NCBI RefSeq assembly: GCF_004027225.2
Contig: NC_044277.2
Coordinates: 87,990,283 to 88,054,282 of the forward strand
Reading direction: 5' to 3'
DNA: 64,000 bases
Source of the DNA: Strigops habroptila
Lineage: Eukaryota > Chordata > Aves > Psittaciformes > Psittacidae
Shown: piece by piece, positions 50,351 through 64,000 of the stretch
Layout: each line of letters starts with the position of its first letter
How positions within the stretch are numbered: position 1 is the first letter of the stretch
Made by a program: the position numbers and the translations under genes
The notes under the pieces: model-generated
The model's database searches: none
Seen by the model: the letters and a program-made list of their open reading frames with translations, nothing else
Told to the model about the DNA's origin: nothing

Positions 50351-50790
50351 CTGGAGGCGGGGCCTCGTCACTAGGACACGCCCACCGCGGCGGAGGGGCG
50401 GGGCTTGCCTCGGGCGCTGGCTCCTAGGGGCGGGGTTTTGTCCCGCACACTTGAGGCGGGTGGGGGGCCGCGGTCAAGTGTGCGGGGATGCTTTTGTTCG
50501 CCGTAGTGCAGCCGCGGCGCGGGGAGGCAGCCGCGGGCGACGGGAGCCAGCGTCCCTCCGCTCGGGGTGCGGCGTGTTCCTCACCTGCCCGCTCCTCTTG
50601 CAGAAGGCACGGGTAGCGGCCGTGTGGCGAGGGCGGGTGGGGGCGCCTCAGCGACGGCGCTGAGAGGGCAATGGTTGATTTGCAGCGGCGGGTGTGCCCG
50701 CGTGTCCGCCCGGCCCCGGGGGTCGGCCGGCGGGTCCGCAACGAGCGGGGTGGCCCTAACGCTGAGCAAAAGCCCTGTGAGAACGCGGGT

Positions 50791-53700
50791 GTGTTTCGCA
50801 GCTCGATGAGATCGAAATAGTTCGGAATGCTCGGCAGGAGGTTTTGTTCCGAGGTTTGGCTAATGCTCTGCTGTTGTGAGGAGTAAATCACTCGCGTGAA
50901 GTGGCTGCCTTCATAAAAATCACCCAAATGAGTTTTACTCTGCGCGGAAGGCCGCCTTGTGATCCTCACGCGTGAGGGTGCAGGAAGGAAATAATGAAAA
51001 TGTTTAATAATGACAAGCGGAAAGGTGAACGAGAGCAATAACAGCGAAACGCGTAGAGAACATAATGGCCAAAAGAATCGGGTAAAAAGCTTAGCAGAAA
51101 GGTAGCTACAGGCATTTTTGGGAAAATGTATGAATTAGATGTAACTTAAAAATACATAAAGTCTAGCTGTTAATCATACCAGGCTTTGAAATGAAAGTGC
51201 TGTGTTTCTGGGAACAGTGCAGAAGTACTTAACGTTATAGAGAAATATATACATTGTCCTTTAGTGTTTGGAGAATTAGAGCTTTTATGTTTCCAGTGTT
51301 TTAAAAGTTTTCGTTTACCTGTTCCAATGCTAGCATAGTAAATCAGTATGTATTATGGATAGTAGCAACGAGTGCAGCGGCATTTAGAATGATTTTATTT
51401 ATCAAGTGATAAATGCTAAAAAGAAAGTGTGTGCTCGAGGTTGAAATTAAAAAGAAGTGAAGCCCCAAACCTTTTGGCAAACTAGGTGTTGCTGTAAAAG
51501 GGGACTAGTGATTGTGGAGGGGAGATACTGCAGCCATCTTCTTGAGAGGTTCCAGTGCTTCCCACAGTTTGGTTTGAGGATTTCACATTTGGCAAATAAT
51601 TGTGCTTTTTTGCAACAATAGGGATGGTGCTTTTTGCTGTTTCCATGATAGAAGTAACTGCCCTGATAACTCAAGTAAATTCAAGCGTGCATGTGGTCAG
51701 CTGGGATTTTCTAGTTTTCTATGAGTAAATTCTCTAGGTAATGTCTGTAATGAGCTTTACTATTAGAGGTATAAGTGGAGTGATTACTTGTCCACGATAT
51801 TTTTTTTCCCAGCTACAGCTAGGTGGGAAATAGGTATCAAGAGGGAGCACAAGGCTTCCAACTTTGTGAAGTTTGAAGGCAACTTAAAGGAGGCAAGATT
51901 TGAAGTCGAGTGTGCCTGAATGACTCAGTGAAAGCAGGCAGATACAGGAGGAAAAATCAAACTGTACCACTAAATGGGGTTGACTGAGTAACCTGTAACT
52001 GGAATGAGGAACCTAGGGACGTGGGCCTCTTGATGAGGAAAAGCATTGAGGAGAGACACTGGCCAATGTGAATCTGATACTCCCTAATATCTGAGACTTT
52101 TCAGACTGGTTGCTGTCTTATTGTAACATTATATTTTATATTTTTTTTCATTCAGAAATGTAGAACTTGGTTTTGTCTCTAAAGGTGTCCTGCCTGTTGG
52201 TAAAGAACATGCATTTTGCCATTTGCAATGTGGGTTTCTATTTGTGTTATCTGTATTCCATCATTCAAACTGGAGAAGCGTAGAGTGAGTGTATGTTGGG
52301 GAATGTTCTCTTTAAATAAAGAAGAAGAATGAATGACGGGTAGGATGTTTGTTATTGATGTTTTTTTGATGTTTGTTTCACGGATGTTTTTGCAATCTGC
52401 GGTATGAACACATATGGATTACTGGTAAAGCTGGAAAGCAAATTACTTTTTCTTTTAATATTTTTAAAAATGAAGTTAGGGCTTCTGAAAGGTACTGGAT
52501 TCAGACTCTGTGGGCTTAACTTCTCTGTTTATCCAGGAAATAGATATTGTACATCACAAGCAGAGGCAGTAGAAGCATTAAAGATCTCAAAGTTCTCTTG
52601 CTGACTGTCTGTACTACTTCTGCTTTGAACCAACTTAAGGTGCCAGTAGGGAACCTTACTCTGTGCACAGGCTTGCTTAATCCTATGTCTGTCTTCTGGA
52701 ATACGTAAGTGAAGATACACAATAATGCTGTTGGCTGTAGTTTTATTGACAAGAACTTTTTTTCACTACAATCCAACTTAGAAATGCCAGCTTCATGTTA
52801 GGTTTTGTTGTCTAGCCTAGGTTGTTTTCCAGGTCTTTGAATATGAGCATTTCTAATTTTTCAACTGTGAAATGGTATGCCTGTACCCATGCTCTATATA
52901 GTAGGTTGGGAAATAGCACGACAAAGGTGTTACAGGTTTCTTGTTAGTGGAAGGGAATGTATGAAGTATTTTTAACAAGTGGATATCTTGCTGTTAGCTA
53001 GTGGATTATGGACAGTAGTATCTTCATGGCATAATGTGTTCCTATTAAGTATTTAAAGGAGTAAAAAAATATTTCCAATGTGTGCAAAAATTACTCAATA
53101 TAGGAATGTTTCTCCTCAAAACACGTACATAGGTCTAACATTAGTGACACAAGTATCCATAAACATTTTCACTGGGCTGATAAAAAATAAAGTTAATGAA
53201 GCAAAAAATAAGGGCTTTTTGTTGCATTTCAGCATGAAAAGCAAATTAATGCCACTTGCAAGAGCTTGAACCCACCTCTTAGAGCTGTGTATTTTCTTAG
53301 CTTTGTATAAATGATTTTAGAATCTACTCTGTTGACTAAAATGTAATATCTGCAAATGAGGATGCAGCCTAGGAGTTTTGATACAGCTAAACTGGATGTA
53401 GTTTTCTGGTCTTTGCCAAAAATGGTGGAGAACTGCATGCAAAGCCTCCTATTTTTCTGTGAATTTTGCTTTAGGGTCTCCATTCAAGACAACTAAGTAT
53501 TATGCAAAAGTAAGTATTTTGGTTAAATGAAAGTACATTTTGGCTGTTGTAACTTGTCATGTGCTGAGCTTGTGGGAGTTAGGTGAACCTAGAAATTTGA
53601 TTGACGAAAGAAAAAAGGCTGTTTGCCTGTCTAGCATGGGGAAGGGGGGGGGGGGGAAGAGCAATATTTGTCTTCTGTTGACAAATATAATGGGGTTACT

Positions 53701-56700
53701 GATAATTTAATGCCATATGTTTCACAGTAAGATTTTCCTGCCAGGTTTTTATTGCTGTTACTCTGAGATGCAGTGGAATGAGAACAAAATGAATACAGAA
53801 TTTAGGAATAAGAGCCCATCCAAACTGTGGATGGCTAGTTAAGTATCACAATATCAATGCAATTAAAGAAGCACCTTGAAATGTATATGTTTAGTCTTCT
53901 CTAATAAATGTTTTTTGAGTCCTTTCCTGTAATTTCCTGTACTGAAATTCCAGCTGCAATGATTTTTCTTAGCCTATTTTTTAAAACCTTTATTAATGTA
54001 TTCCTTGTACTACTGCATTTTTCTGCCTCAGAAACTAAATTGCAGTTTTAACAGTAACAAAAAGCTCTATGACTATAGAATACCCCGTTTGAAATGTGTG
54101 ATGCATCACTTCATTTTCAAGGGAAAGCTATTTTATCTAGAATTCTAAAGTTAAATTAAGGTTCTGCTTCTGACATTACAAAGTGCTGTAATACCAATTT
54201 TTAAATTGCATTTAAAACATGGAACATATGATGAGACAGATAATCTATGAAGTGTTGATAACTGTCTAGATACAACTTCATTATTTCTGTCTTGTCACTG
54301 GTGCGTATACGCGCTAGTACTTGGAAGTGCAAAGAATAAGTGATTTTTTTCAGAGTGGGTGAGCGGGTGTATATTTTACCACTTGTTTGGAACAACATTG
54401 TAGGGAATTTTGCAGTCATAACCAGTTGATATCAGAAAAATTATGCTAAAGTCAGGCTGCGTTCAAGTAATACGTACTCCGTGATCTGAGGGAGTTAAAG
54501 TAACTTTACCAGCCAGTTTAGGTCACAAGCAGCTTTCTTTAGAATAACTTCTTTTTATTCATAAGCAGTTGCGAACAGGCTTATGACCTGAAATTGACAA
54601 TGTTACACTGATGACACTCCAGAGCATGTGAGTAAAAGCTGTCTCACTTATGCCTGCAGGTCTTTTGTTACACTGGGGACAAAGGCAGAGTAAGTACTAG
54701 TGAGGCAGATTGATTGATAGAATGTTTTATATAAAAAAATTTCTCACTGTCCTATTGCATGATTTTTTTTTTTATTTTTATTTTTTTCAGTAGTTTAGAG
54801 CCTTCTAGACTGTAAATAAGAAGCGTGTGTCATGGCTATGCAAAGTTTGAATTCAGGCCCTACTTCTGAGAAGTGAAGACACGATAGATGTTTCTTGAAG
54901 TGTAAGATTTAGGAGGTTTGCCGAGTAAAGGTGGCTTTTTATACATACTGGAGTTGCGATGTGTGCTTTGATGAAATGTTGCGGGATATCTGGGCTTGAC
55001 AACTAACCTAAGAAATATTGGGTCAGATCAAAGGTCTGTTTAGTCGCTCTCTCTGACAGAGTTTCAGTAGCTGAGGATACATTCAGCAGTCCTCCTCCTA
55101 GTATAGCCCTCTGGCTTGTGCTAGTAACTTGAGTGGAAGTTGTGTGTAGATTGTTTAATGGCCACTAGTATATATCTCCTCCATCGCTTTTTTTATCTTG
55201 TTTTGAAGCTATTCAAGTTCCTGGCCTCTGTCATGTTCAATTAAGGAGCTGCTGTAGGGAGCTTTAACAGATTCTCAACTTGGCTATATCTGGGATTGAA
55301 GACTACTGTAAAGGCCATGGGTAACTGGAGACATTATACAGTATTTGAGGTACATGAACTTGGAAGGTAGGTGCTTGGCAAACAAGGTATATTCCTGGAA
55401 GACAAAACAAACAAGATTTTTGCCATCTCTCAGAAGAAGGAAGGGAGAATAGGAGGTCTGTTTTATGCTTCTGGTTGGTGGCTTGAGGGAGAGAATAGGT
55501 TTGAACAGCCTTGATTGGAGAATGATACTTTTAGGTAAATATCAAAATATTTTATATTGTGTGGGAATAAATTTGAATAAAAATTCCTGAGTTTTCAAAG
55601 TTCATTCATCATTACATCTTAATTCCTCTTAACAGAGGGTTGAAGTAATTTTTACACTTCAGTGGTTTCTTCTGCTGAATTAGTTAATAATATAAGTTAA
55701 TAATTTGAGTCAAAGAACTCTGTATGCTTTGCTGATGTGTTAGAAAAATAAATTCAGCTGGGAATTAGCCACAGTTGCAGTTAAGAGCAATATACTGTAT
55801 TTATTACTAAAGACCTGGTACGATAAATAATGGGTTTTACATGTATTCTCAAATTTTCTGAAGGCAAGAAAGATTGTGAAATAACTCTACAACATAATGT
55901 AATCTGAAGAAACTAACATGTTACGCATGGGAAGGTTCTGAAATGAATTCTCACATCGCTTGTTTTGTACTCACGGGTGTTTTTATCATATTTTATAGTG
56001 TCTTATGAGTATCTTTCAAACATGAATTGATAAAACAGCACTCCTGTGAAATATCTTTGTCACTGCTTTATGGGCATCAGAACTGGTATGCTACAAGATA
56101 CAATGATTATGTCCAGGTTTATATGGACTTCAGTGGCTGAGGTAAGACGGGAATGCAGATCTCCCTCTTGTGTAACTCTTGCTTGTATTTTACAAGGGCT
56201 GAGAACTTGTCATCTGTATGCCAAACCGTTTTTATGAAAAGTTCCGTTAAGCTATCCTATTCTCTACCCTGCAGCTATCTGGGAATAGATCCATGTGGCA
56301 CACTACTACAAGAGTATCCACTGAAAATAGTTACTATTGAGACTACTTGTCCCTGCCCCAAGACAACATAAAGTTATATATTCCATCCATGAAAAGATAC
56401 AGAGAATTTACTAGTGTATCTAGAGAGTCATCATCAAAGATATTCTCTACTTGGCATTGGATGGAGTCTCTTCTGAACTGACATGTGCCAGGTTCTGCTT
56501 CCCTGGTTATGTTGGTGAAGAATGTAGTTCAAGCTTTGCACCAGGCAGGTGATCAAAGCTGTCAAAGTCTTGAGATTTCTGGAACTGCCAGCTTCACTCT
56601 CTGGCATCTTCTTTGCTATAAAGTTGCATTCTGGTTTGGTTTGTAGCATTTGGTGTCATGAGTACTGCTTTCTGTTATAGTGGATGTCTCATCTCTGGTT

Positions 56701-59700
56701 TCCCACAGTGTGAACTAGTGAGATAAGAGTGATTTATTGAGCATATCTTTTCTTCTATACAATCTCACCATTGTTTGCCATATGTTAAAACTCCATAGGA
56801 AAAACCACTGTAGGCTAATGATTATTGTCTGGATGTCTGGACCAGGGGTGCTGGGCCTGCAAGAGCATTGCTTTGCTTCTAAGTAATTTGCTTTGCTTTT
56901 TCTTACTCTGAGACCCTACTATTCAGGACCTTACCTGATCTTTAATACTAAAATGGCATGAAGACAATGAAAGCAACTAAAATGCCTTTAGAAATGTGAA
57001 ATATTCAAGTTTCAGAGCTGTACAGAAGAGGAGTAAGGACAACTACATTTGTTGTCCCATGTCATGTCCCATCCTCCCCTCCACCCCTTCTCCCCTAAGT
57101 ATCATTATCTCTCTCAAGAAAGTTTTGTTTAATTTCCAAGTGCTATATTGACTTTTGGTTTTGTCTGTGTGATTTCAATGTTACTATGATGAACAAAGAC
57201 AGCAAGCATAGTTGGTTGATGCTTTTCAGTGTTAATATTGTCAGTGCACATTTACTGGCATGGCCTACTTTCCACTACGGTGAACAGGACCTCTGATTTC
57301 TTGTGCTAATGCTCTGGCCAAGCCAGTTGGTGATCTTCTTGTGAGACAGCAGGGTGCTGCATGCTTTCAGGCATACACATGATCATTGTGCAGCTGCTGA
57401 CTGCTGTAGATTCCTGAAGAGCCATCTCTTTCCCACCTAATAGCAAACAGCTGCCCGTGTTTTCTGACTAGGTGAAACCCCATGCATTGGAATAAATAAT
57501 CAGCAGTACTATTGGAGACTGCTACCTTAAGAAAGTTGTGAACGGAGAGACAGGTTTTGATTTTTAAAAAGCAACACACACCCCCGCCCCTCCAAACCCC
57601 AAGGCACCCCCCCAATTGCATGCACTAATAGAAGTATAAAATGTTTATTATGTAGGTATTTCAATGCATGAAGAATATGTGTCAGAATAGACCTCTTAGA
57701 ATTTTACTATCCTTTCATAGCAATATTTTTTTTTAATTGTGCACGTTTGCATAATATCTTTTTCCCATTGGTGAGAAAGTCTCCTGATTATGCTTGAATC
57801 TTCTTTATTATTACTACTATAGGACCTAGATTTTTTTAAGCAAAACAGGGCTTCAGTTTTGCTCAAGTTTGTATAAACTTACAGTGAAAATACTCTCTGA
57901 CTGTGGGAGCTGGTAATATGGAATATCAGGGAAAAATAGAAATACGTACTAATTCGTAATGATGTACAGTCCATTTGGCATAATACACCTTCTGTGGGAT
58001 CACTTTTTATTTGGGCATCTTCTGCTGTGCATGGAGAGAGTGCAAGCATATTGTACATAACTTTCCAGTATCCAGCAATTATCAACTGCTAACACACATG
58101 GTGGTTAGCTAGGGCTAACATGCCACGAGGTGAATCACTAGTATCTTGCCATTTTCAATACAGACATCTGATAAGATTTCCAGAAGCTATGGAAGTGTCG
58201 ATCTCCACTGTTCCTCAGAACAGGACAATCCTCAGTCTGTCAAGTATCTCTTCTGAATCTTCAGGTTTTTTGCTAGGATTTTGTACCATGTCATATTGGT
58301 GTTCTTCACTTGAGCTCTTGAGTTACTGCAATAGTAGTAGTAGTAGTTTTACTTTGGTTTGCTTTTTCCCTTTTCCTTTGCTGCCAGGCTTTAGCTTACA
58401 TAGTCTCACAACTTAAGTAAGCCTGAATAAACATTACCCAATGTGCTGCTTAAAACCTGGCCTTGGCTCACAGATATTTGAGCCCCTGGGCTGTGGATTT
58501 CACTGGGAGTTTTATTGCTTCAAGACATACCCAGTTAAGAAGTATGGTTAGATCCTTCAGTGTGCTGACAAACATTACAGCGCTTAGCTTGTGAATATGT
58601 GATTTTTAAAAACCAACTAAACCAATCAATCAACCTTTCCACACATTTTGGTAAATAACTGGAAGGATAAAATTTGCATGTGTACCTTCAGGTAAAGACA
58701 CAAAGAGTTGTGTCTTTGAAGGCTGAGCTTTATTGGCATTATTGGTGTTATGTTGATTTTTTTTCATTAGGATTAAATATATTGGTAAACTTTCTTTTGT
58801 CCTTCTAAAGCATTGTCTATTGGCTTTTTGAAAGAGGGTAAGATACAATGTATTCAGAGTCTATCTAAAATACTTGAATAGAAAGATATTTTTTGGCATG
58901 ATTAGTGCAGCTGACAAATATAAATTGATATCTTCAGTGTCCTAAAAAATGTCTCGTGTCATATGTGACTTCATTGGAAATGCCTATGGATGCATCCACC
59001 ATCTAACTACACAGGGATGGTGCTCAGCTTTGGGCTTAACTCATTACACAACCATTCAGGAGAGGTCAGTAAAAAAACTGAAATTCTAAGAGATAACAAA
59101 AAATTTGAAAAAAAAAAAAAAAATGTAGAGTCATAAAACCATTTGGATATTATATTAAATTCTGAATTTTCTATTTTATAGTTTCATTTTCATCATTTTT
59201 ATAGCAACTCCTGTAGTCATTAAGTAATTAAATAAGCATTCCATTCCTTTGAGTGCTTATTAAGTTGTCATAGGTACTTCATTTTTTATTTCATTTTTAT
59301 TAACAACTCATGCACTAAATAGAAGGGAAAAGTTTACTGATTTTGCATGAAATTGCTAATTCCACAGTCTGTGAGTACCCATTACACCATGAAGCAAAGA
59401 ATACAATTCTTTTCGACCTACAAAAATGAATAAATTATTTTTTTTGAAAAATCGCTACAATTTTTACCCCTTAATTTTTTGCTGGAAATAGTAATTGCAA
59501 TAAAATAGCATACTGTCTCCAAATATGCTGAAATGTCAGACTGTTTACTGCCACAGTAGACACGTATAAAGAAGCTAGTTTTGCTTTACTGAGTAAATAA
59601 CCAAAAATATTTTGATTATGAATATGTAAGCATCATTTATATGTGGGGTGACTGACTTTTTCCTATATGTCAAATCTATACAGATTAAGAGTCTGATGTA

Positions 59701-62700
59701 AATGTCAATATGAATCTAGGTATGACAGCTCTATTTATTTCTAAACATGATGTACAGTGCAGTGCCTGTTTCTGTAACCAAGTGTTCCTGAAAATTGTGT
59801 CATATGCATTCATTTAAAGAAACAGCCTACAGTCTGCTAAAGACATCATATAAAGAAAAATATCCTTTTCAAGAAGGGAATTTGTTATGTGGCTATTTTA
59901 ATGTGAATTGTTTCTTCTTTGCAGCATGTCTACTATGTCTTTGGTAGCCAACCTGATTACCCCATATCATAAAAATTTAGTACCTTTCTACTGCAGTAGT
60001 TACTGGGTTATTGTTCATTTTGAAGGTATAATCAAGTCCATAAATTGCTAACTCTGCTGCTGAACTTAGGCCAATAATCTAGAGTCTTTTTTTTTCCCCA
60101 TGGTCCATCTTGCAAGCTTTTTTCCTTTGCTAAGCAGTTTAAACTGATATTTACAAAAAAGTTAAGTACCATTATAACATGCTCATTATTCTCAGTTTAT
60201 TACAGTTGTATTCCAATTGCTTGGTTATGTTTAAGGTGGTGTATTTTTTGTGGAGTTTTAGGTGTGTGGCTTTTGTTGTTGTTTTTTCTTGTTTGTTTGT
60301 TGTTTGGCTTTTTTTTTCCTCCCTGAACCTACACAGCATTATGATTTGGGGTAATCCAGCGAGTTCTGCCAAGGCCTTCAGCATGTTCTTTATAGACCCA
60401 AATCACATTGCAACATGGCAAGGCTGCAGTGCAGTTGAGCTCTGTTAATTATGTTGCTTAGTGATACCTGGAGCAGTGGCATTATTAATGGGGTGTGAGA
60501 AAGATGAAAATTACTTGGGGCACAAAAGCTGGTGGCAGACAATATTTCCGTGAGCAAGATCCAGCAGGGTTCATTGTAAAGGATTAAAGGTCGTGTTGAA
60601 CAGTTTTTGTTTAGATAGAAACTAGTGGCCTTTAGGTCCTGCATATCCAATACATTAAATTTTGACGATTAATCACTTTTTCTTATTTACTCCAGGAGAG
60701 AAAAAGAAATTAAAGAGAAAAAATAACTTTTGTAGATGAATAACTGATCTTACGGCATTGGCTGTGGCAAATGCCTCGACTGGTAAGCATGGTTAGTGTT
60801 ATTTTACTTGTTTGTGTAAGCATTAGTCACAATCGGCCATTCTGAAAACATGCTATATTACAGTTGTATTAGAAGAGCACCTGGTTCTATGATGATGTTC
60901 ATTTCATGGTCCTTTGCTTGTAAGCTATTATGCTTCAGCTATCTTAAAGGCCATTCCTTATGGGAAGTAGCTAGAACTCTGCTAGGTCGGAACCTCTCTA
61001 TTAGCAACTTTTTTATAGTTCACTCATCAGCACAGTTGTTTCATTCTTAGTAACCAGAGCCACTGCTTTTGACTGAGGTATCTGTACATATTTCAGTGAC
61101 TCTTTCAAAAACATTTGATGGAAACAAAGTTTCTTTCTGTAATTTTCCCTGGGTTTCTTTAATCTCTTGATGTTCAGTGTTTTACATTGTTTAGAAACAT
61201 TTGCTGGATTGTCCATGCAGATGTTTAAATTCCATGACTAAAACTGAACTGAGTTCTGTTTTAAATGATTGAGTGTGGTGGTAGACATGACCAATGAACA
61301 GTGATGTTTCATGACTTACACTGTCCGTTTATAACATTTTCCATTATGAAAGAATGAAAATAATTTTGTTTGCTTGTTTCCCGAAGTGAAAAGTCATCTG
61401 CATAGAAATGTCGTCTTTTAGTCCAGCTATTTATTTGTAATACTTCGAACTAGTACAGTGTTTGATTATTTCTGAAGATGACGCAAGCTCTCACAAGTAG
61501 TCTTCCAACACCATGCTGTTTCTATTCTAGCTCCTGTTTATAGGTGAGAAAACTGAAGGATGGAAGCATTTATAACACAGTGGGCAGTAGTACTTGTACT
61601 GTTAGAGGTCATTAATTCCTTTCACAGCCTGGTGATCATTGTCCTAGAATGCTTCAGCTTTAAGGAGAGTTTGACTTCATTTGGCAGTCTGGGCTGATTG
61701 CAGATAGGCTGATTCCTTTTCAAAATTTTGCTGGTTCAGGGCATTTGTCACTTTTATTTATACATAAATGTGTGTTTGTGCTCTGTGATTTTAGTTGGAT
61801 GAAATTTAAGAGTTAATCGGGATTAGGAAGGCTTCTCTGTTCATGAATGTGAACATGAACAGTAGTATGGGTTAAGTAAATTTTCCTCCTAGTAGTTTGT
61901 GGGTTGAGGTTCCTGTTTTGTAAACAGAAGATGAAGCCTGTGGATTCAGTCATAAGCTTTCAGAAACAAAAATGCAACTGAACTACTAAACAAGCCTTTC
62001 ATACATGTGTCAATTTTTGTAATGTTTGTTGAGGAGCTAAGTTTCTGTTTCCCACCAAACTGAAAGAGAGTCTGAAAAATTGATCTTTGTCTTGCTCTTT
62101 TTGTGGTCATGTGCTCAAATGCCATTAGGCTCAGCAAATATTGCCTGAATTTAATATTCTTTGGCAAAACTATTTTTCATTTCAAGCAATTGGACTATCA
62201 GTGTGAGATTACTAAAAACGATGAGGTGTTTTCACCTGATACTGGACTGGAAGTCTAAGAGAAGGACGAATGGTTTCTGTATCCCTGCTGCACCCAGTGC
62301 TTGACAGTCTGTGCCTGGACTTCTGCTAGATTTAATTTTGCTGTACTTGAACCTTGCTTGGCCCTCACAGCTGTTCTGCAGACCTGGAGAAAGACTTTTT
62401 CATTCAACTCTTCCATTGCAAATATATATTTTTAATATATATATTAGGTTAAAGTGCTTTTTAATCTGTTCAGTGCTGCACAGTTTGATTCCACATTTTT
62501 TTGGGTAATAGATTTGGGTACCTTATTTGTTGTTCTTGGGAGTCGGGAAGTGACTAACTTAATTCAGCTTTGAATGCGTTCTCCAGTATTGCTTGTTCAC
62601 TTAGGTGCTTTGGATATTTGGCTGGTTGAACAAAAGGGACAGAAAGATTAGGGATGTGTTTTTTCATGCCCTGGAGAGATGCTCCTAGAAGCAGCTTTTG

Positions 62701-64000
62701 TGTATTTTCTTGCGGCAACTGAAAGTGGATGTAATACTGACAGACACAAGGTATTTTGTTCTATGTTTGTCATGAACATATAAGAGAGTGGACAATCTTA
62801 AAGGAGCAGAGAAGTGTAACTCAATGGTTATGTTCATAATGTACTCTCTTTGTTATATAAGCATGTCCACATCTTTCCAAACTCGTTTAACTTCTGCTAT
62901 TGTTGACCTGCTGAATAGAATTTCAGGAAGAAAATACATTCACCATGAGTAGTAAATACTTTCTGTTTATGAAATTAATTGTTTATTTTTATATCCCTTT
63001 CTACTGTTAGTAAATCCTCTGCTTAAATATAAACATGCAGTTTCACCAAAGCTTGTCTATAAAGTGGTATTTACAGAAATGTCAGTTGCGAATTTTTTTC
63101 CTTAGTGTCAGAGGAACTGTTACAGGAAAGAATGGACAGTGAGAGCTGCAATAGTACTTACTCTAGGTCCTCTGATAATTAGATACAACAGTAGTACTTA
63201 ACAAACCTTCTCAGTTACAGTAAAACTGTATTCAGATTCTGAGAGTCAGAAGTGCTAGGGGCTGGACTGGGGAGATTTGTAAGCCAGGAGCGAATGTTAT
63301 CCCCAGGATGGTGGCTGAACATGACTGTTAAGAGAGGTGACTTCTTACACCAGAAGTCCCGTGCCCTTCCTGTGAGGGCAATGGCTGGCTAGGAAATGTA
63401 CTCTTTTTGTCAAATTGTGTTGGCAGCAACAAAGAGACCTTGCATCCTTGCATTTCTCAACCTGTTTTTGATTGCTTGATCAACTGAAGTATGCTGGAAT
63501 GGATAATAACTAAATTTTCCACAGTAACATAAGAATTCTGGGACAGCCATAGTACATTTTAAAGTCTTTGTTAAACTTGCATATTGGTTTTGTAATTCTA
63601 GTTATTTCTATAGTCAGGATAAGGATTTGTTAGACCTTTAAAGGATGCTTTCCTTGTGCTCAGTTCGTATATTGATGCTGCAACCAATTGCTTAGGTGGT
63701 CTCTAGCTCTCATGGCACTGTTATATGTTCTGCTTTAAGGTAATAGTGAACAAATTTTTTATGAGGAAGGCAACCTTAATAATAGAAAATACTTTTAAAT
63801 GTACAAAACATCAAGTGTGAACCCACTCTCTCTGTAATTTATCTGTCTTTGTGGGTCACTTTAAGTGTGCATACCCATGCATGGGTTTTTTTGTATTAGC
63901 CATCACATGTCACATCTGATTGTAAATAATGTATATGTAAGAGGCTTGTGTCCAGTAGACATCTACTCCTAGACTGCGCCCATCACTTTCATAAAGCGTG
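50791..64000. other. Intergenic DNA beyond the CpG island
   Basis: No coding exon recognised on either strand, and no CR1 or LTR copy. The base composition returns to AT-rich within a few hundred bases of the island. A divergent noncoding transcript starting in the island is possible, but no first-exon donor stands out. Confidence 0.5.
53644..53656 (+). repeat. Poly-G run (13 G)
   Basis: An uninterrupted mononucleotide G run in otherwise AT-rich sequence; its length in the assembly may be unreliable. Confidence 0.8.

Larger units (their letters stand above)
49640..50790. promoter_or_regulatory. CpG-island promoter (SLC35B3 and probably divergent)
   Basis: This is the only stretch in the window with dense CpG and GC-rich sequence; both flanks are AT-rich. 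It holds several GC boxes (for example GGGGCGGGGC near 50,396 and GGGGCGGGG near 50,428). It also holds a joined ETS/YY1-like element, CCGGAAATGGCGATGG, near 50,229, and has no TATA box. It lies 5' of SLC35B3 in the right orientation, with minus-strand splice donors inside it. The YY1-type motif reads on the plus strand, the orientation usual for plus-strand starts, so transcription may be bidirectional. Start sites cannot be fixed from sequence alone. Confidence 0.85.

Noticed and set aside
49734-50663. 309-codon plus-strand open frame across the CpG island
   Set aside because: Arg/Pro/Gly-rich low-complexity translation in GC-rich DNA, where stop codons are rare. No recognisable domain, and overlapping frames on both strands are equally open.

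Overview
The window looks like bird nuclear DNA. It is AT-rich, intron-rich and carries one CpG island. It has four 5'-truncated CR1 LINE copies, one ending in the tandem ATTCTATG 3' terminus typical of avian CR1, plus LTR sequence of a kind common in bird genomes. No bacterial, plasmid or phage features are present. I cannot name the species.

The one clearly identifiable gene is SLC35B3, the Golgi PAPS (3'-phosphoadenosine 5'-phosphosulfate) transporter 2, on the minus strand. Nine consecutive coding exons were read by eye between 45,275 and 28,995. All have canonical AG/GT junctions and matching phases. They encode 369 residues from the internal Met to the stop, the length I recall for the same portion of the human protein. 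The first of these exons is open for 25 more codons upstream and must be joined to a further 5' coding exon that I could not place. A CpG-island promoter at about 49.6-50.8 kb is the obvious start site, with two good minus-strand splice donors (after 50,079 and 49,964).

Between that island and SLC35B3 lie two minus-strand exon-like segments (49,590-49,510 and 47,551-47,403). Their phases match, and joined they read as a small basic protein of about 91 residues that I do not recognise. This is the main candidate for something undescribed.

Layout: 1-28.5 kb is intergenic, downstream of SLC35B3, with three CR1 copies (7.3, 21.4 and 23.3 kb), a fragment bounded by inverted repeats at 9.7-10.0 kb, and simple repeats. 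28.5-45.3 kb holds the SLC35B3 coding exons. 45.3-49.5 kb holds the 5' intron(s), a solo LTR, a fourth CR1 and the unrecognised small gene. 49.6-50.8 kb is the CpG island. 50.8-64 kb is intergenic or possibly a divergent noncoding transcript; I see no coding exon there.
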